Source of the DNA: Nereocystis luetkeana
Taxonomy: Eukaryota > Sar > Phaeophyceae > Laminariales > Laminariaceae
Direction: 5' to 3'
Length of the DNA stretch: 64,000 nt
NCBI GenBank assembly: GCA_031213475.1
Contig: JARUPZ010000013.1
Coordinates: forward strand, 5,684,739 to 5,748,738
Shown here: positions 54,736 to 64,000 of the stretch, piece after piece
How the letters are laid out: each line of letters starts with the position of its first letter
Numbering within the stretch: the first letter of the stretch is position 1
Translations under genes and position numbers: made by a program
The notes under the pieces: model-generated
Told to the model about the DNA's origin: nothing
The model's input: only the letters and a program-made list of their open reading frames with translations
Databases searched by the model: none

Positions 54736-57700
54736 CTGGCGTGAAAAAGACGGGGGCAACCGTGCGGGGCAAAGCACAGGACGCGGAGTGAACACGACGT
54801 GAAAAGTGGTACCGCTCTAGTGGTCTAGTCGACACTCGAAGTATGAGCCAACAGTTCACGAATCGATATCAGATGCTCCTGCAGGATACCCAAGTAGAAC
54901 CTCCAGCCCATGCGTGCCGGACTGGTCACACCCCAAGCGTCTTCAAGACTGCACGCAGTTAGCTGCCCCTGGTTGGTATTCATCTACATGTTTTGCGTGC
55001 ACCGACCGCCGCAAGCTCGTGAGTAGATGTTTGGTCGCGGCAGGTTCAACGTATACCAGCCCGTAAATACATAGTCTCGCACGTGGTAATAATGCGGCTA
55101 CAGCTTAATTAGTTACCGGAAGCAGTTCCGCTTAGCTTACGTCAGGTGTGTACCGTAGCAACCTACCCAAAACGGAGTGTAGCGGGTGAACGTTTACAGC
55201 CACAGCTACATTCATGCAGCTCGAAGTGGCATACAACGTGTCACGGCATTGCAGCTAACAAAATACTCGCAAGTAACAAGTGAGCGGACGAGCCAGTCAA
55301 GGGAGGCCCGCACCGTCTCGGAGTAGAGTTGGCAATGTCTCGCCATTCGGACGCACAACGTATTTCCCGATGGCCTACAAGATGCGCGACATACTTCAGT
55401 ATCCTACTCCGACCCCCCTGCAGCTACCGTACCTTCCACGTACCTGAGAAATGATCTGCCAGACGGTGACAACGATTTTGATCGACGTTAGTGGAACCAT
55501 GTTCACCAAGGCGCTGCGGCAAGACCAGCACTTTTGCTTCCAAGCCCTGTGAGCTACTTCCACGTTTTGTTCCGCACCCTTTTCTTCCCCTTCATCCACC
55601 ACACTCCCCAGATGCATGAATATCAGAATCACCAACGGCAGAACCACCACCGCCGCGGCCACCGCAAGTCCTATGGTTGACTGCCTTGCGCCCCCGGAGC
55701 ATGAACGACAGCTGTACGCAATACCTGGCGCAAACCCTCGAGCGCAGACCGCACAGTCTGCAAGCATTGTCGGGGGCGGTGAGCATTGAGGCAGCGGCCT
55801 ACATCATCATCAGCTGACCAAGACCAAAATCACAGCGCTGAATCTTCATGGGGCTCAGCCTTTGCTTTGAAATGCTCCGAACGCAGGGATACGACTGTCT
55901 ACAAACCCCAGACCGAGAGCTTTGTGTTTGAGAGACATGTAGTTGAAGTTTTCATGCAATGGTGGAGCAGACTCTGTGATGATCACTATTTGAAAATATG
56001 GCAAGGGGAATGGTCAAGGGGGGTGCATTACCCAACGGGTGTTTCAGCTGAACACCGGGTAGGAAAAACGAGCTTGCGGCAGGTGCCCGCACGTGCCCCA
56101 GCCTGCCTCCAATTCAACGACGACATCCTGGCAAGACACCTGCAGCCCATGCGGAGCACGTTCGTCTCCTTCATTTTTGTTTTCCAGATTATTATTGGGG
56201 CTAAGGGCACCGTGTCGCAGGAGGCTGCGCGAGGGAGGATCCGCCCTTTTATCTACAACTGGGGGGGGGGGGGGGGGATAGAGCCCCGCACGTCTACTGA
56301 CTTTATGTCTTGCACCCTGTTGACGAGGATTTCGCCCCATTTGACCGAAGACATACACCCTTTAGACAATTCTGAATAACGTTGAAGTTACATCGTGAAT
56401 CTGTGCTGAACAGACCCACGGCCGAACATTGGATCCGATGTTCCGCTATGGGTCTGTCCAGATCATGTTCACGGCATAGCTTCGGTGCTGTCGAGAGTAA
56501 TGGTAAAACAGAGGTATGCGCGTGTCCTTCACTTTAAACTGTTGGCTCTACCCGACGACATCCAGCACATCTAGTGTCCTTCCCGAATCTTCATCTTGGA
56601 GAGATAGAATCTCTGTGTTGGAAGTCACGGCAAACAGGCACTATATTGTAATGCAGCATCAGGAGAGTAAACGCAGCAACATACTGGATACGAAAGGAAT
56701 GATATACACACACCAGGAGTCCATACACGGTTAAAAATGGGGAACACGCCTAGTCAACAGGGGGGTAGTACATTAATAAAGTAGCATTGTGGAGCCACAC
56801 CCCCTTCAATTTTGAGCCAAATGGGGGGATCGTTTTGCGGCCCCTTGCGCCATGGTGCCGTTTGGTCCAGTAGAATGTGCCCGAGAAGAAAGCAATACGG
56901 TCCGCGTGCTCGGCACGCACTTTCGGGCATTTTGGGAGCGCGTCAAAAATCATTTTCAGACAGACTGGGCGGCGTGCGGGCGCCTGTCACGAGCCTGTTA
57001 ACCCTCTACCCCCGTTTGGCAGAAAATGACCGAGGTGTGCCCCCCGTCGATCATGGCCCACATTTCATTGTGTGAATGGTTCACGGCTTTATCCTCACAT
57101 GGACCGGCATAACCAGTGGCGCAGTATTTGTCTGCGTCGTTGCCACCAATGCAGGCATCCGCATGGTAGCACTGGCGAATCTTGTGGCTGTGGTTAGAGG
57201 TGCGGTAGTAGCCCTTGTCCAGGGCAAGAGTCGCGAGGGTTGTACCCCTTGACAAGGCGGCAACTCCGGCAGGTATTTCTGCGCACAGTGGTATGCCGTC
57301 AATTTGGACTAGTGCTCCGTCTGGCACGCCGTCGCCCGCATTCGCACAACGCGCACAGACTTCTTTGAAGCAAGAGGCGCAGAATTTTCCCTGTCGAGTT
57401 TCAAGCAACACGCAGGGTCATCGACTTGATTGAGAAGAGGTACCGTTGAAGGTCTGACTGGTCCGGACGAGACACCATTCTTGCAATGGGATACAATTAA
57501 ACAATCGAGACATACCGCAACAGTGTTAAACGCATGCGGCTACACACAGAATACTACTGTAGCACTGTTAACAACTCGTTTTTGCACGAGCTGGTTGAAG
57601 CTTATCACCCCGAATTGTGTCCGCCACGCATGCCGCATTCAATATTCTCGGCCCACATTTATTTGGTGGCATACTGACCCCCATGAACAGCGGACGACGT

Positions 57701-58334
57701 CGACACGGCCAGACAGACGTGTTATTAAGGGCCTTGGGTTGGCGCTGGCAGCAAAACCGTGTGCCCACCAACCACAGGCCTTCAAAATGGTAAAATCACA
57801 ACCAGGTGTTTCGGAAGGAAAAAAACATTTTTGCCTCACTTTTTGTTCATAAACGAGGCAGTTCCAGGCAATCTAAGGCATGCCCACAAACAACACGTTT
57901 CGCACAAAAATTTCGGAGAGTTGAGGGCGTGAGCTTAAAACAAAGTAAAAGGTATCGCCAAAATCAATATTAAACTCGAATTTACAACCGAAAAGCATTT
58001 CTAACGTTTACGGAGTTACCTACATAAATAAAATAATGGATAACGTGTTTCTCACCTGCTCCATGGCGAGAATATAGGCGTACTGTCCTGGAGGGCAATG
58101 GTATTCGTTTTCCGAGAAAGACACGTTGGACAGCTGTTCCAGCGGCCCGATGCTCATAATCGCCGGACCGTCAGCGCCGACCACGTTCGCCGTAAACATC
58201 GTGTTGGAAACACGCAGGGATCCCGTGTGGAATATCGCTCCTCCAGAATAAACTACGAAGGATTGTCGAACGGGCAATTGGTGGCATTTATTTAGGGAAG
58301 GGTCGAACACGGGCAGGTTTGAGGCGAAAGGGGC
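53719..58334 (-). CDS. Beta-helix / Cys-rich / multi-pass membrane protein, 3' part (4 exons)
   Basis: Exons: 58334-58056, 57390-57099, 55757-55444, 54735-53719, joining in frame to about 633 residues and a stop. The first visible exon has parallel beta-helix repeats (YSGGAIFHTGSLRVSNTMFT, NVSFSENEYHCPPGQY). Then a Cys-rich segment with KGYYRTSNHSHKIRQCYHAD and CATGYAGPYCAVCARGFAPG (ephrin-receptor-like Cys pattern), one membrane helix, the conserved TSIKIVVTVWQIISQFSTI, and about six further membrane helices. I know this architecture as a large stramenopile surface-protein family, often labelled polymorphic-membrane-like; the function is not established. Probable plasma-membrane protein with an extracellular N-terminus. 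The 5' exons with start and signal peptide were not found. Confidence 0.85.
55444..55757 (-). CDS. Membrane-protein gene, first transmembrane exon
   Basis: CAVCARGFAPGIAYSC, then TIGLAVAAAVVVLPLVILIF as a membrane helix, a charged loop, and VPLTSIKIVVTVWQIISQ. Acceptor atgcttgcag, donor gtacgt. Confidence 0.9.
57099..57390 (-). CDS. Membrane-protein gene, Cys-rich exon
   Basis: GKFCASCFKEVCARCANAGD through KYCATGYAGP, with 10 Cys. Acceptor aactcgacag, donor gtgagg; the split codon with the next exon makes Tyr in GPYCAVC, matching the usual G-P-x-C-A-x-C pattern. Confidence 0.9.
58056..58334 (-). CDS. Membrane-protein gene, beta-helix exon
   Basis: 93 codons containing two GGAI/N.F..N-type beta-helix rungs and CPPGQY. 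The donor gtgaga is certain; the 5' border (after TTTCAAG) is tentative because a family A MITE occupies the sequence from 22 bases upstream. Confidence 0.7.
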
Positions 58335-58355
58335 CTTGAAACGTCAACATATTAC

Positions 58356-58464
58356 TATTACGGGGGGCCATAGTTAACAGGACCTATGGTATACATTAAA
58401 ACCTGTATATTTACCCATTTTTACTAACAATATTTGGTCCTATTAACTATGGACCCCCGTAATA
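58356..58464. mobile_element. Family A MITE at a splice acceptor
   Basis: 109 bp, TATTACGGGGGGCCATAGTTAA to CTATGGACCCCCGTAATA. It lies immediately upstream (in gene sense) of the beta-helix exon, so branch point and pyrimidine tract would fall inside it. Confidence 0.93.
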
Positions 58465-59042
58465 CTGTAGGTACTAAATTAACTTTTTTCCCGGAATACT
58501 TTGCTTTTCTCGTCCGGCCGCGGGTCTCCTCTCGCACTCTAGGCTGAGTGGAACACAGGGAGCCCGTGTGTAAACCACGGCGCAAATGCGAGCCCCAACC
58601 AAGGTCTGTGGTGCGTGTTCTGGGCTTTCGAAGTCGAAAATTCTGGCAAATACCTACACGGGGAATCATTATAACCCGCTAGAGCCAAGCTGGACAACGA
58701 ACGGAGAGATCCCAAAATTTCAAAGATTTTTGTCTGCTGCTGGCTGCTTCTGTATCATCATGTCTGATGACACCGTCTCCCGAGCTCTCTACAGAGGCAG
58801 CCAAGGCACAGCAACAGTGGTTCATCGAGCTCCGTCTTTTGTGACGGCCACGAAAAGCGCATTTTTTGTGTGTGCGTGTTTGGGCCGTGATTCCTGCCAG
58901 CCCAGAAAGTGGGAACGGATACATACATAATCTCGAGAAATGTGCAAATAATTGGATGCTGCTGCGCAGGGGCAGCACGACGATTGGTACGAACTCACAC
59001 TTCGTCCGTACTTCAGGAGCAACGCGCAGCCACGGGGCGCAC

Positions 59043-59293
59043 TACAGCAGCAGCAGCAGCAGCAGCAGCAGTTCAACGTCAGTGTTCGTATAATATGTGT
59101 GTGCAGTGTTCACCCGGTCGGGCGATTGAGTGATCGTGGTCTCGTGTTCTTTTTTCAGTGCAATAGGCTTGGGAACATACCGGTGAGCTCGTCAGTCAAC
59201 AATAACCAATACGAGCACGAGACATTCCTCTCCTGAATTTTCTCTGAGTTGAAAATCTCAATAATCTGAAATCGCCCGTTTTTTATCAACCTT

Positions 59294-59329
<36 letters not shown>

Positions 59330-59365
59330 TACAGCAGCAGCAGCAGCTACAGCAGCAGCAGCATT
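59043..59365 (+). repeat. CAG microsatellites
   Basis: (CAG)n at 59045-59070 and an interrupted CAGCAG/CTACAG array at 59294-59362. Confidence 0.95.
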
Positions 59366-59575
59366 ACACGCCTGTCGAGCGTCATACATGTTTCACCTAG
59401 TCCTTTGACGTACACCACACACCTCACACCGACCACGTACGTGACCACAAAACTGGCTCCCTCGGTCCGTCAACCTCTGCATGCTGCTTCTACCTAGCCA
59501 ATATCAGTAGATGCCCTAAACCAACCGTATATAATACGTAGCCTGTAAATTTACGAAACACATACCTGGTATTAT

Positions 59576-59686
59576 TATTTACGGGGGAACATAGTTAATA
59601 GGACCTGTGGTATAGATAAAAACCTATATATTAAACCATTTCCACTAACAGTATTTGGTCCTATTAACTATGGTCCCCCGTAAATA
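59576..59686. mobile_element. Family A MITE
   Basis: Both ends carry one extra base (TATTTACGG and CCGTAAATA), a matched pair of changes. A TACCTGGTA motif lies just before it at 59563. Confidence 0.9.
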
Positions 59687-59815
59687 GTAGTCGTAGTAGT
59701 ATAGTATCAGGTAGTTTGCAACGTGCATGCTGCTTTTACTTCTACTACAGCAGTACACTAATCTGCGTAGTAGTGGTATTAATAGTGGTGTACATTAAGA
59801 GGAACAGTATACGAG

Positions 59816-59924
59816 TATTACGGGGGACTATAGTTAATAGGACCTATGGTACACATAAAAAACTAGATATTTAGCCATTTCTAGTAACAGTATTTGGTCC
59901 TATTAACTATGGTCCCCCGTAATA
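59816..59924. mobile_element. Family A MITE
   Basis: 109 bp, left GGGGGACTATAGTTAATAGG, right TTAACTATGGTCCCCCGTAA; one mismatch between arms near the tip. Confidence 0.93.
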
Positions 59925-60209
59925 GCAGTCATCCCCCCAACTCATGGTACCGCTTGCATTCTACCTCGCCGTTGTATGGACGTTTTGGTATTATAGGGGC
60001 AGTAGTACAGTACCTGGCAGTATTTATTTATTCATGCTGCTTCTACCCGTGTTTCATCCACGTATTACTACTGGTGGCGGTATATAGTAACGGTATAATA
60101 CCTGGTATATAGCAGTCATGCCGGTACCGCGTTCTTATTTGACCTCTTTGTTTACCATAGGGTTGTCTGTATGTTGTAAGGGTGTTTGGTCAGCAGTAGT
60201 CCTCAGCAG

Positions 60210-60318
60210 TATTACGGGGGACCATAGTTAATAGGACCAAATATTGTGAGTAAAAATGGTTAAATATATAGGTTTTTATGTGTACCATAGGTCCTATTAA
60301 CTATGGTCCCCCGTAATA
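60210..60318. mobile_element. Family A MITE (opposite internal orientation)
   Basis: 109 bp, perfect 28-base ends; the CAATATT internal block is near the left end, so it is inverted relative to its neighbours. Confidence 0.95.
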
Positions 60319-60605
60319 GTATAGTTAGCAGTCGTAGTACAATAGTAGTGTACCATGTAGTATTTTGTAGAGTGCACGCTGCTTCTACCTGTACTACATC
60401 TATCTATCTGCGTAGGAGGGGTGGTATTAATAGTGGTGTGTAGTTACTGTAGAGTACTCAACCCATGGTCCCGCGTGCATGTAGTAGTGTGGTATCCACC
60501 TCAAAAAGAGGAGTACTCAGTGCGTGCCGACTAGTACTTCTCTTTCCTTCGAGCAATACGCTAACCCATGCCTCCCGTTTCCGCCAAAAACAGCTGTACG
60601 GGTGC

Positions 60606-60718
60606 TATTACGGGGGACCATAGTTAATAGGACCTATCTATGGGATACATCAAAACCTATATATTTAACCATTTTTACAAACAATATTTGGTCCTGTTAA
60701 CTATGGTTCCCCGTAATA
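60606..60718. mobile_element. Family A MITE
   Basis: 113 bp with a TCTA tetranucleotide duplication (ACCTATCTATGG) compared with sister copies. Confidence 0.93.
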
Positions 60719-60833
60719 CCTGTGACTCCCTTTTCGCCTTGCGACGCCCCCGGGACTTCACGTTACAGTAACCACATCCCGAAGGGGAACCTTGTTCGTA
60801 TACAGTAGAATATATCGCAACTCTTACTATAGT

Positions 60834-61224
60834 AACAGACAAATCGGAAAAATGGGAACGAAGCCTAAAATGAGAACCAAGCCGTATCTCCAGAACCATG
60901 TGGTGTATCAGAGAACCAAAATGATCCTGCGAAACCCCTTGGCCAGCCCTGTGAGAGGAGCTCGTCAGAACGGTCATGCTCCATCTCGTGCCTTCGGGTG
61001 GGCGCAAAAAGCGACATACGCTGGCTCTATTGTGATTTCTCTAGATGCTGGCTACCGCGGCGATGCCGAGGACTTCCAGCCTGAGCGACAGCTCATTCGA
61101 AGGCTGCTGTACAGCCCCACAGGACTGTCAACTTTTTTTCTTGGAGTTGTACACAATTAGTTTGCTTCCTAAAAAAAACCTCCGTTCTCATTTTTTGTTT
61201 CGTTCCCATTTTTCCGTTTTGTCT
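60834..61224 (+). mobile_element. Family E TIR element, copy 3
   Basis: Frame from ATG 60852 to a stop after VVHN (TAG replaces TGG near 61158), so the C-terminus is five residues shorter than in copy 1. Confidence 0.85.
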
Positions 61225-61664
61225 ACACGTACGTACGAAGTATGCGAAGTACAAATAAATATGTTACGCACATACCTGGTACACAAGGGGGCTTTGCCGA
61301 TCGCAATACTGCTCTGCCGATCGCAATACGTGATTCTGCAACCATCGGCTCCTGTACGTTTTCGTACTATACTGTAATGCCACTACTGCTACCGAGCACT
61401 TCACTCGTAATACAACGTATATATATGGCCGCAAAATCTGTGACCACGGCAACACCTTTGGCTGTGGATCAGCAGCACGTCCAGCGGGGAGTGAGACTAC
61501 CAGAGAGGCCCCGGTACACCACAGGCCGTGCCAGAGGCCACACTGAGTTAATTGATTTGAATCGCCCCGGGACTGTTGCGCCATCATTGATTGCAAAAGA
61601 TAAACGTGGGCGGTTCGTACAACCTAGGTGTCTACAGCCGCGGGCGGGCTTCGTATTACTTGTT

Positions 61665-62140
61665 TCGTGGAACGCCGTCCCGAAGTGGTGCGGTCGTCGG
61701 GCTGCTGTGGAATTGTGGGTGTGGCTTTGAGTGTGGAAGGGTTTTAGTTGTCTGTATTCGTTGTGTATTCTTCAAGCGTACACATCCTACGGCATGTATC
61801 AAACAGGTTTGCCTCATTTACCTCCGCACTAGTAGCGGGGTGTATACAGGCGCTCATTGCGTATTTTATCCGCCTGTCTGTCTATCGTGTACTTTATGTC
61901 TGCGCATGTCAGCCTTGTCATTGATTGCGAGAGCTGTACGTGCCTGATTTCCGCTCACCCCGCGTCGAAAGAAGCGGGCGAGCTTAGAACAAAGTGTGGG
62001 ATGTTTGGCGGCGCACACCATCTCGAAGTGGTTGCGGTCACCGGGTTGTTATTGTTTCGGTGGTGTGAATTGAGTGCCGAGTGATCTCTTGAAGCGCACA
62101 CGGCCAACGGCATGTATTAGACAGTGTTGCCTCATATGTT
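61665..62140. repeat. Diverged direct repeat, ~150-bp unit, ~335 bp apart
   Basis: CGAAGTGGT.GCGGTC..CGGG.TG, GTGTG..TTGAGTG, CTTCAAGCG.ACAC, AACGGCATGTATTAGACAG and TTGCCTCAT occur in the same order at about 61680-61822 and 62022-62137. Confidence 0.7.
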
Positions 62141-62364
62141 GTCTCTCGACTACAACTGTAGTAATGAGGCCGTTGCCTCTTCACTATGGGGGGTGCACAG
62201 GCCTTCATCTTTAATATAGTATAACTGTCGATAGGTACTCGCGCGACATGATAATTAAAAATACCCATTTCCAATTTGTACGCGTCGGGTGTTGATGAGA
62301 AGCAAAAAACAGCCTACTATTATTACGAGTACAGCCAGCAGTAAATGTAACAATCGTACAAAAG

Positions 62365-63440
62365 GCAGGGCATGCAACAACTGCACGAACGAGTACTCGT
62401 ACGCCGAGCACGCCCTCCACTAGCCACTGTTGAACTACCCGCCACCGCGCCAGTCGGTGAGCGTTCACCCCTGGCCACCCTGCGCTTCGGCGAACAGCTG
62501 TATAGGTATCGGCCCACTACATCTCCAAACCCCTCCTCCGCTGTACGAATACTCACAAGCAGTAGGAACTCTTGAGCACCGAACCGAGTGCAACGTTTGT
62601 TCCGAGGGGTAGAGGGACATATAGAAGCTGTCGCACAACAGCAAGCACGCGAGAGACCAGGAGAGTACATCAGATAAAACCCAGTGACCCGTTTCCAATC
62701 GGAGACACCGGGTGCGCACACCTTCGCTCGTCGGTGGCTCTCCAGCCGTGTGGCGCTGGGTTTGTGGGCCCGTGGTTCTTTCTGTCTGCACGAATGCGAT
62801 TGCGATCTATTTGTACTGTGATAAAACGGTTTTTGGTGGCTGATGTGTGGCATCATTCCGCTGTGAATGGTGCGGAAAACATCAGGGCCGTACGCACTAT
62901 AAATCCATCTGACAGCGATTCCGATAGCGCTGGCTCAGGGACCCCCTTCGAAATTGCTGTCCCCAGGTGTAGGTGGATATACGTACGACCGCGACGATCA
63001 ACGAAAAAATCACAGCGGAAGAATATCACACATCGCATCAGGGCAGACAGAGAAACCAACTGGTCCACAAACACAACACCACGCCGCGAGACAGACCCCA
63101 CCGAGACTGGGCGCACCCAGTATCTCAGATGCGAACGGCTCGCTGGACTATGTCTGCTGTGCGCTGCTAGTCCCTCGTTTGCTTGCTGCTGTGCGGTGCC
63201 TTCTACAAAAAGCTCTACGTCCGCAGAACCTTCACAGCAGTTGGTTCGGAACTGAAGGGTTTGTGCTGGTGTACGAGTACTCGCACTCTACAACAGTGTG
63301 TAGCGGGCTGATAATGGTACAGCTTCTCGCCAAAGCGCAGGAAGGCCAGAGGTGGCCGCTCACCGGCTGGCAGGGTGGCGATCGGTTCAACCATGACCAG
63401 TGGGGTCGGGTGTGATCGTCGTACTACGAGAAGTTGTGTG
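62365..63440. repeat. Large foldback: ~430-bp inverted arms
   Basis: The left arm 62365-62870 and right arm 63010-63440 are diverged inverse complements around a ~140-bp loop. Paired landmarks include GTACGAGTACTCG, ACAGCTTCTCGCC/GGCGAACAGCTGT, TTGCTTGCTGCTGTGCG and CACAGCGGAA..ATCACACATC. Open frames read through both arms on opposite strands. No transposase is recognisable. Confidence 0.75.
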
Positions 63441-63444
63441 GTTG

Positions 63445-64000
63445 TTGCATGCCCTGACTTTCGTACGTTGGTTACTACTGTTCGTTTTATTGTATGTTGT
63501 GCTCAGGAACACCACACATCAGATCCATCGTATTTTAGGAGTTCCATGCTGGATAGAGGTTCTGGCACTGGGGTATTAGGATGTCGGGATGTCGGGATAG
63601 TGCGCGAGCCTACCAACACCACCCGTTGTTTTAGCTCGTTATAAGACCGAGTCAACTTCGCAGTTAGGAAATAATACAAGAGAGAGAGCTTCGTGTTACT
63701 GACTTGAGTAACCAACCACGTATTCCCGTGCCAGCCCCGTCTATACATTTCGAGGTCGATCAACAACACTACTAGAGTAATAAGCGGGGGGTCTTCTATG
63801 AGAGACCACCGCCGCGGCCATCCCAGAACGGAATTCCAGAAGGGAGGGCTCTGCGTTTCCGGTTCATGTCCGGTCACGAGGGTGCTGGCATGGAGAAGGA
63901 AAGCGTGGAGTAGTGCTTCGGAGAGATGATACTGCTCAAGCTACAGATAGAGTCCCAGAGGCATTCCCAATAAACCAAACAAACAACTATTCGACATCGT
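63445..64000. other. Window end, nothing recognised
   Basis: Short frames only; GGATGTCGGGATGTCGGGATAG is a small tandem at 63579-63600. Confidence 0.5.

Noticed and set aside
62323..62856. 177-codon minus frame and 153-227-codon plus frames at 62572-63415
   Set aside because: They are the two arms of the foldback read from opposite strands; the similarity is at DNA level and no domain is visible.

Overview
The window looks like nuclear DNA from a stramenopile, most probably a brown alga. Protein genes are split into many short exons by very long introns, most exons are GC-rich, and one gene has a beta-helix, Cys-rich and multi-pass membrane architecture known to me as a large family in stramenopiles. 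Repeats fill most of the rest. The organism is an inference; no rRNA, organellar or other species-diagnostic gene is present.

Three genes can be assembled from splice sites and reading phase. (1) Plus strand, 4021-24221: cytosolic-type aspartyl-tRNA synthetase, 14 exons giving 578 residues up to the stop, with the first exon(s) not found. All class II motifs are intact and more than 90% of the span is intron. (2) Minus strand, 39979-27909: a 5-exon gene in which every junction is phase 0, encoding a predicted secreted protein of about 518 residues of unknown function. (3) Minus strand, 58334-53719: the 3' part (4 exons) of a beta-helix / Cys-rich / multi-pass membrane protein. Weaker exon candidates lie at 2433-2639, 26155-26457 (zinc-knuckle-like), 47882-48093, 50074-50151 and 52095-52310.

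The repeat landscape has at least eight distinguishable layers. Family A is a ~109-bp TA-flanked MITE (17 whole or partial copies). There is a tRNA-derived SINE with recognisable A and B boxes (8 copies). Family B is an ~88-bp near-perfect hairpin (4). Family C is a ~500-bp element ending at poly-C/poly-G (7). Family D is a ~240-bp element with TACGATAG ends (3). Family E is a ~395-bp TIR element with a conserved 106-codon frame (3 nearly identical copies). An ACCGGCAC inverted repeat is coupled to a minisatellite at two loci. A ~1.1-kb foldback lies at the right end. Several are nested in one another, which gives a relative order of insertion.

Two observations stand out. The nonamer TACC(A/T)GGTA occurs 27 times against about 0.5 expected, never in an assigned exon. 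In two family A copies it is exactly a 7-bp gain relative to sister copies, i.e. TA became TA-CCWGG-TA. This looks like the excision footprint, or minimal insertion, of an unseen TA-targeting transposon. Second, the 3' end of the synthetase gene (last exon plus ~0.9 kb downstream) is duplicated at 41.9-44.5 kb as a frameshifted pseudogene between two inverted family C copies.

Layout: 0-4 kb repeats and the unresolved synthetase 5' end; 4-24.2 kb synthetase; 24.2-27.9 kb repeats; 27.9-40 kb secreted-protein gene with its CCAAT-containing upstream region to 40.4 kb; 41.9-46.1 kb duplication and nested elements; 46-53.7 kb mostly unassigned; 53.7-58.3 kb membrane-protein gene; 58.3-64 kb MITE-rich and foldback DNA.
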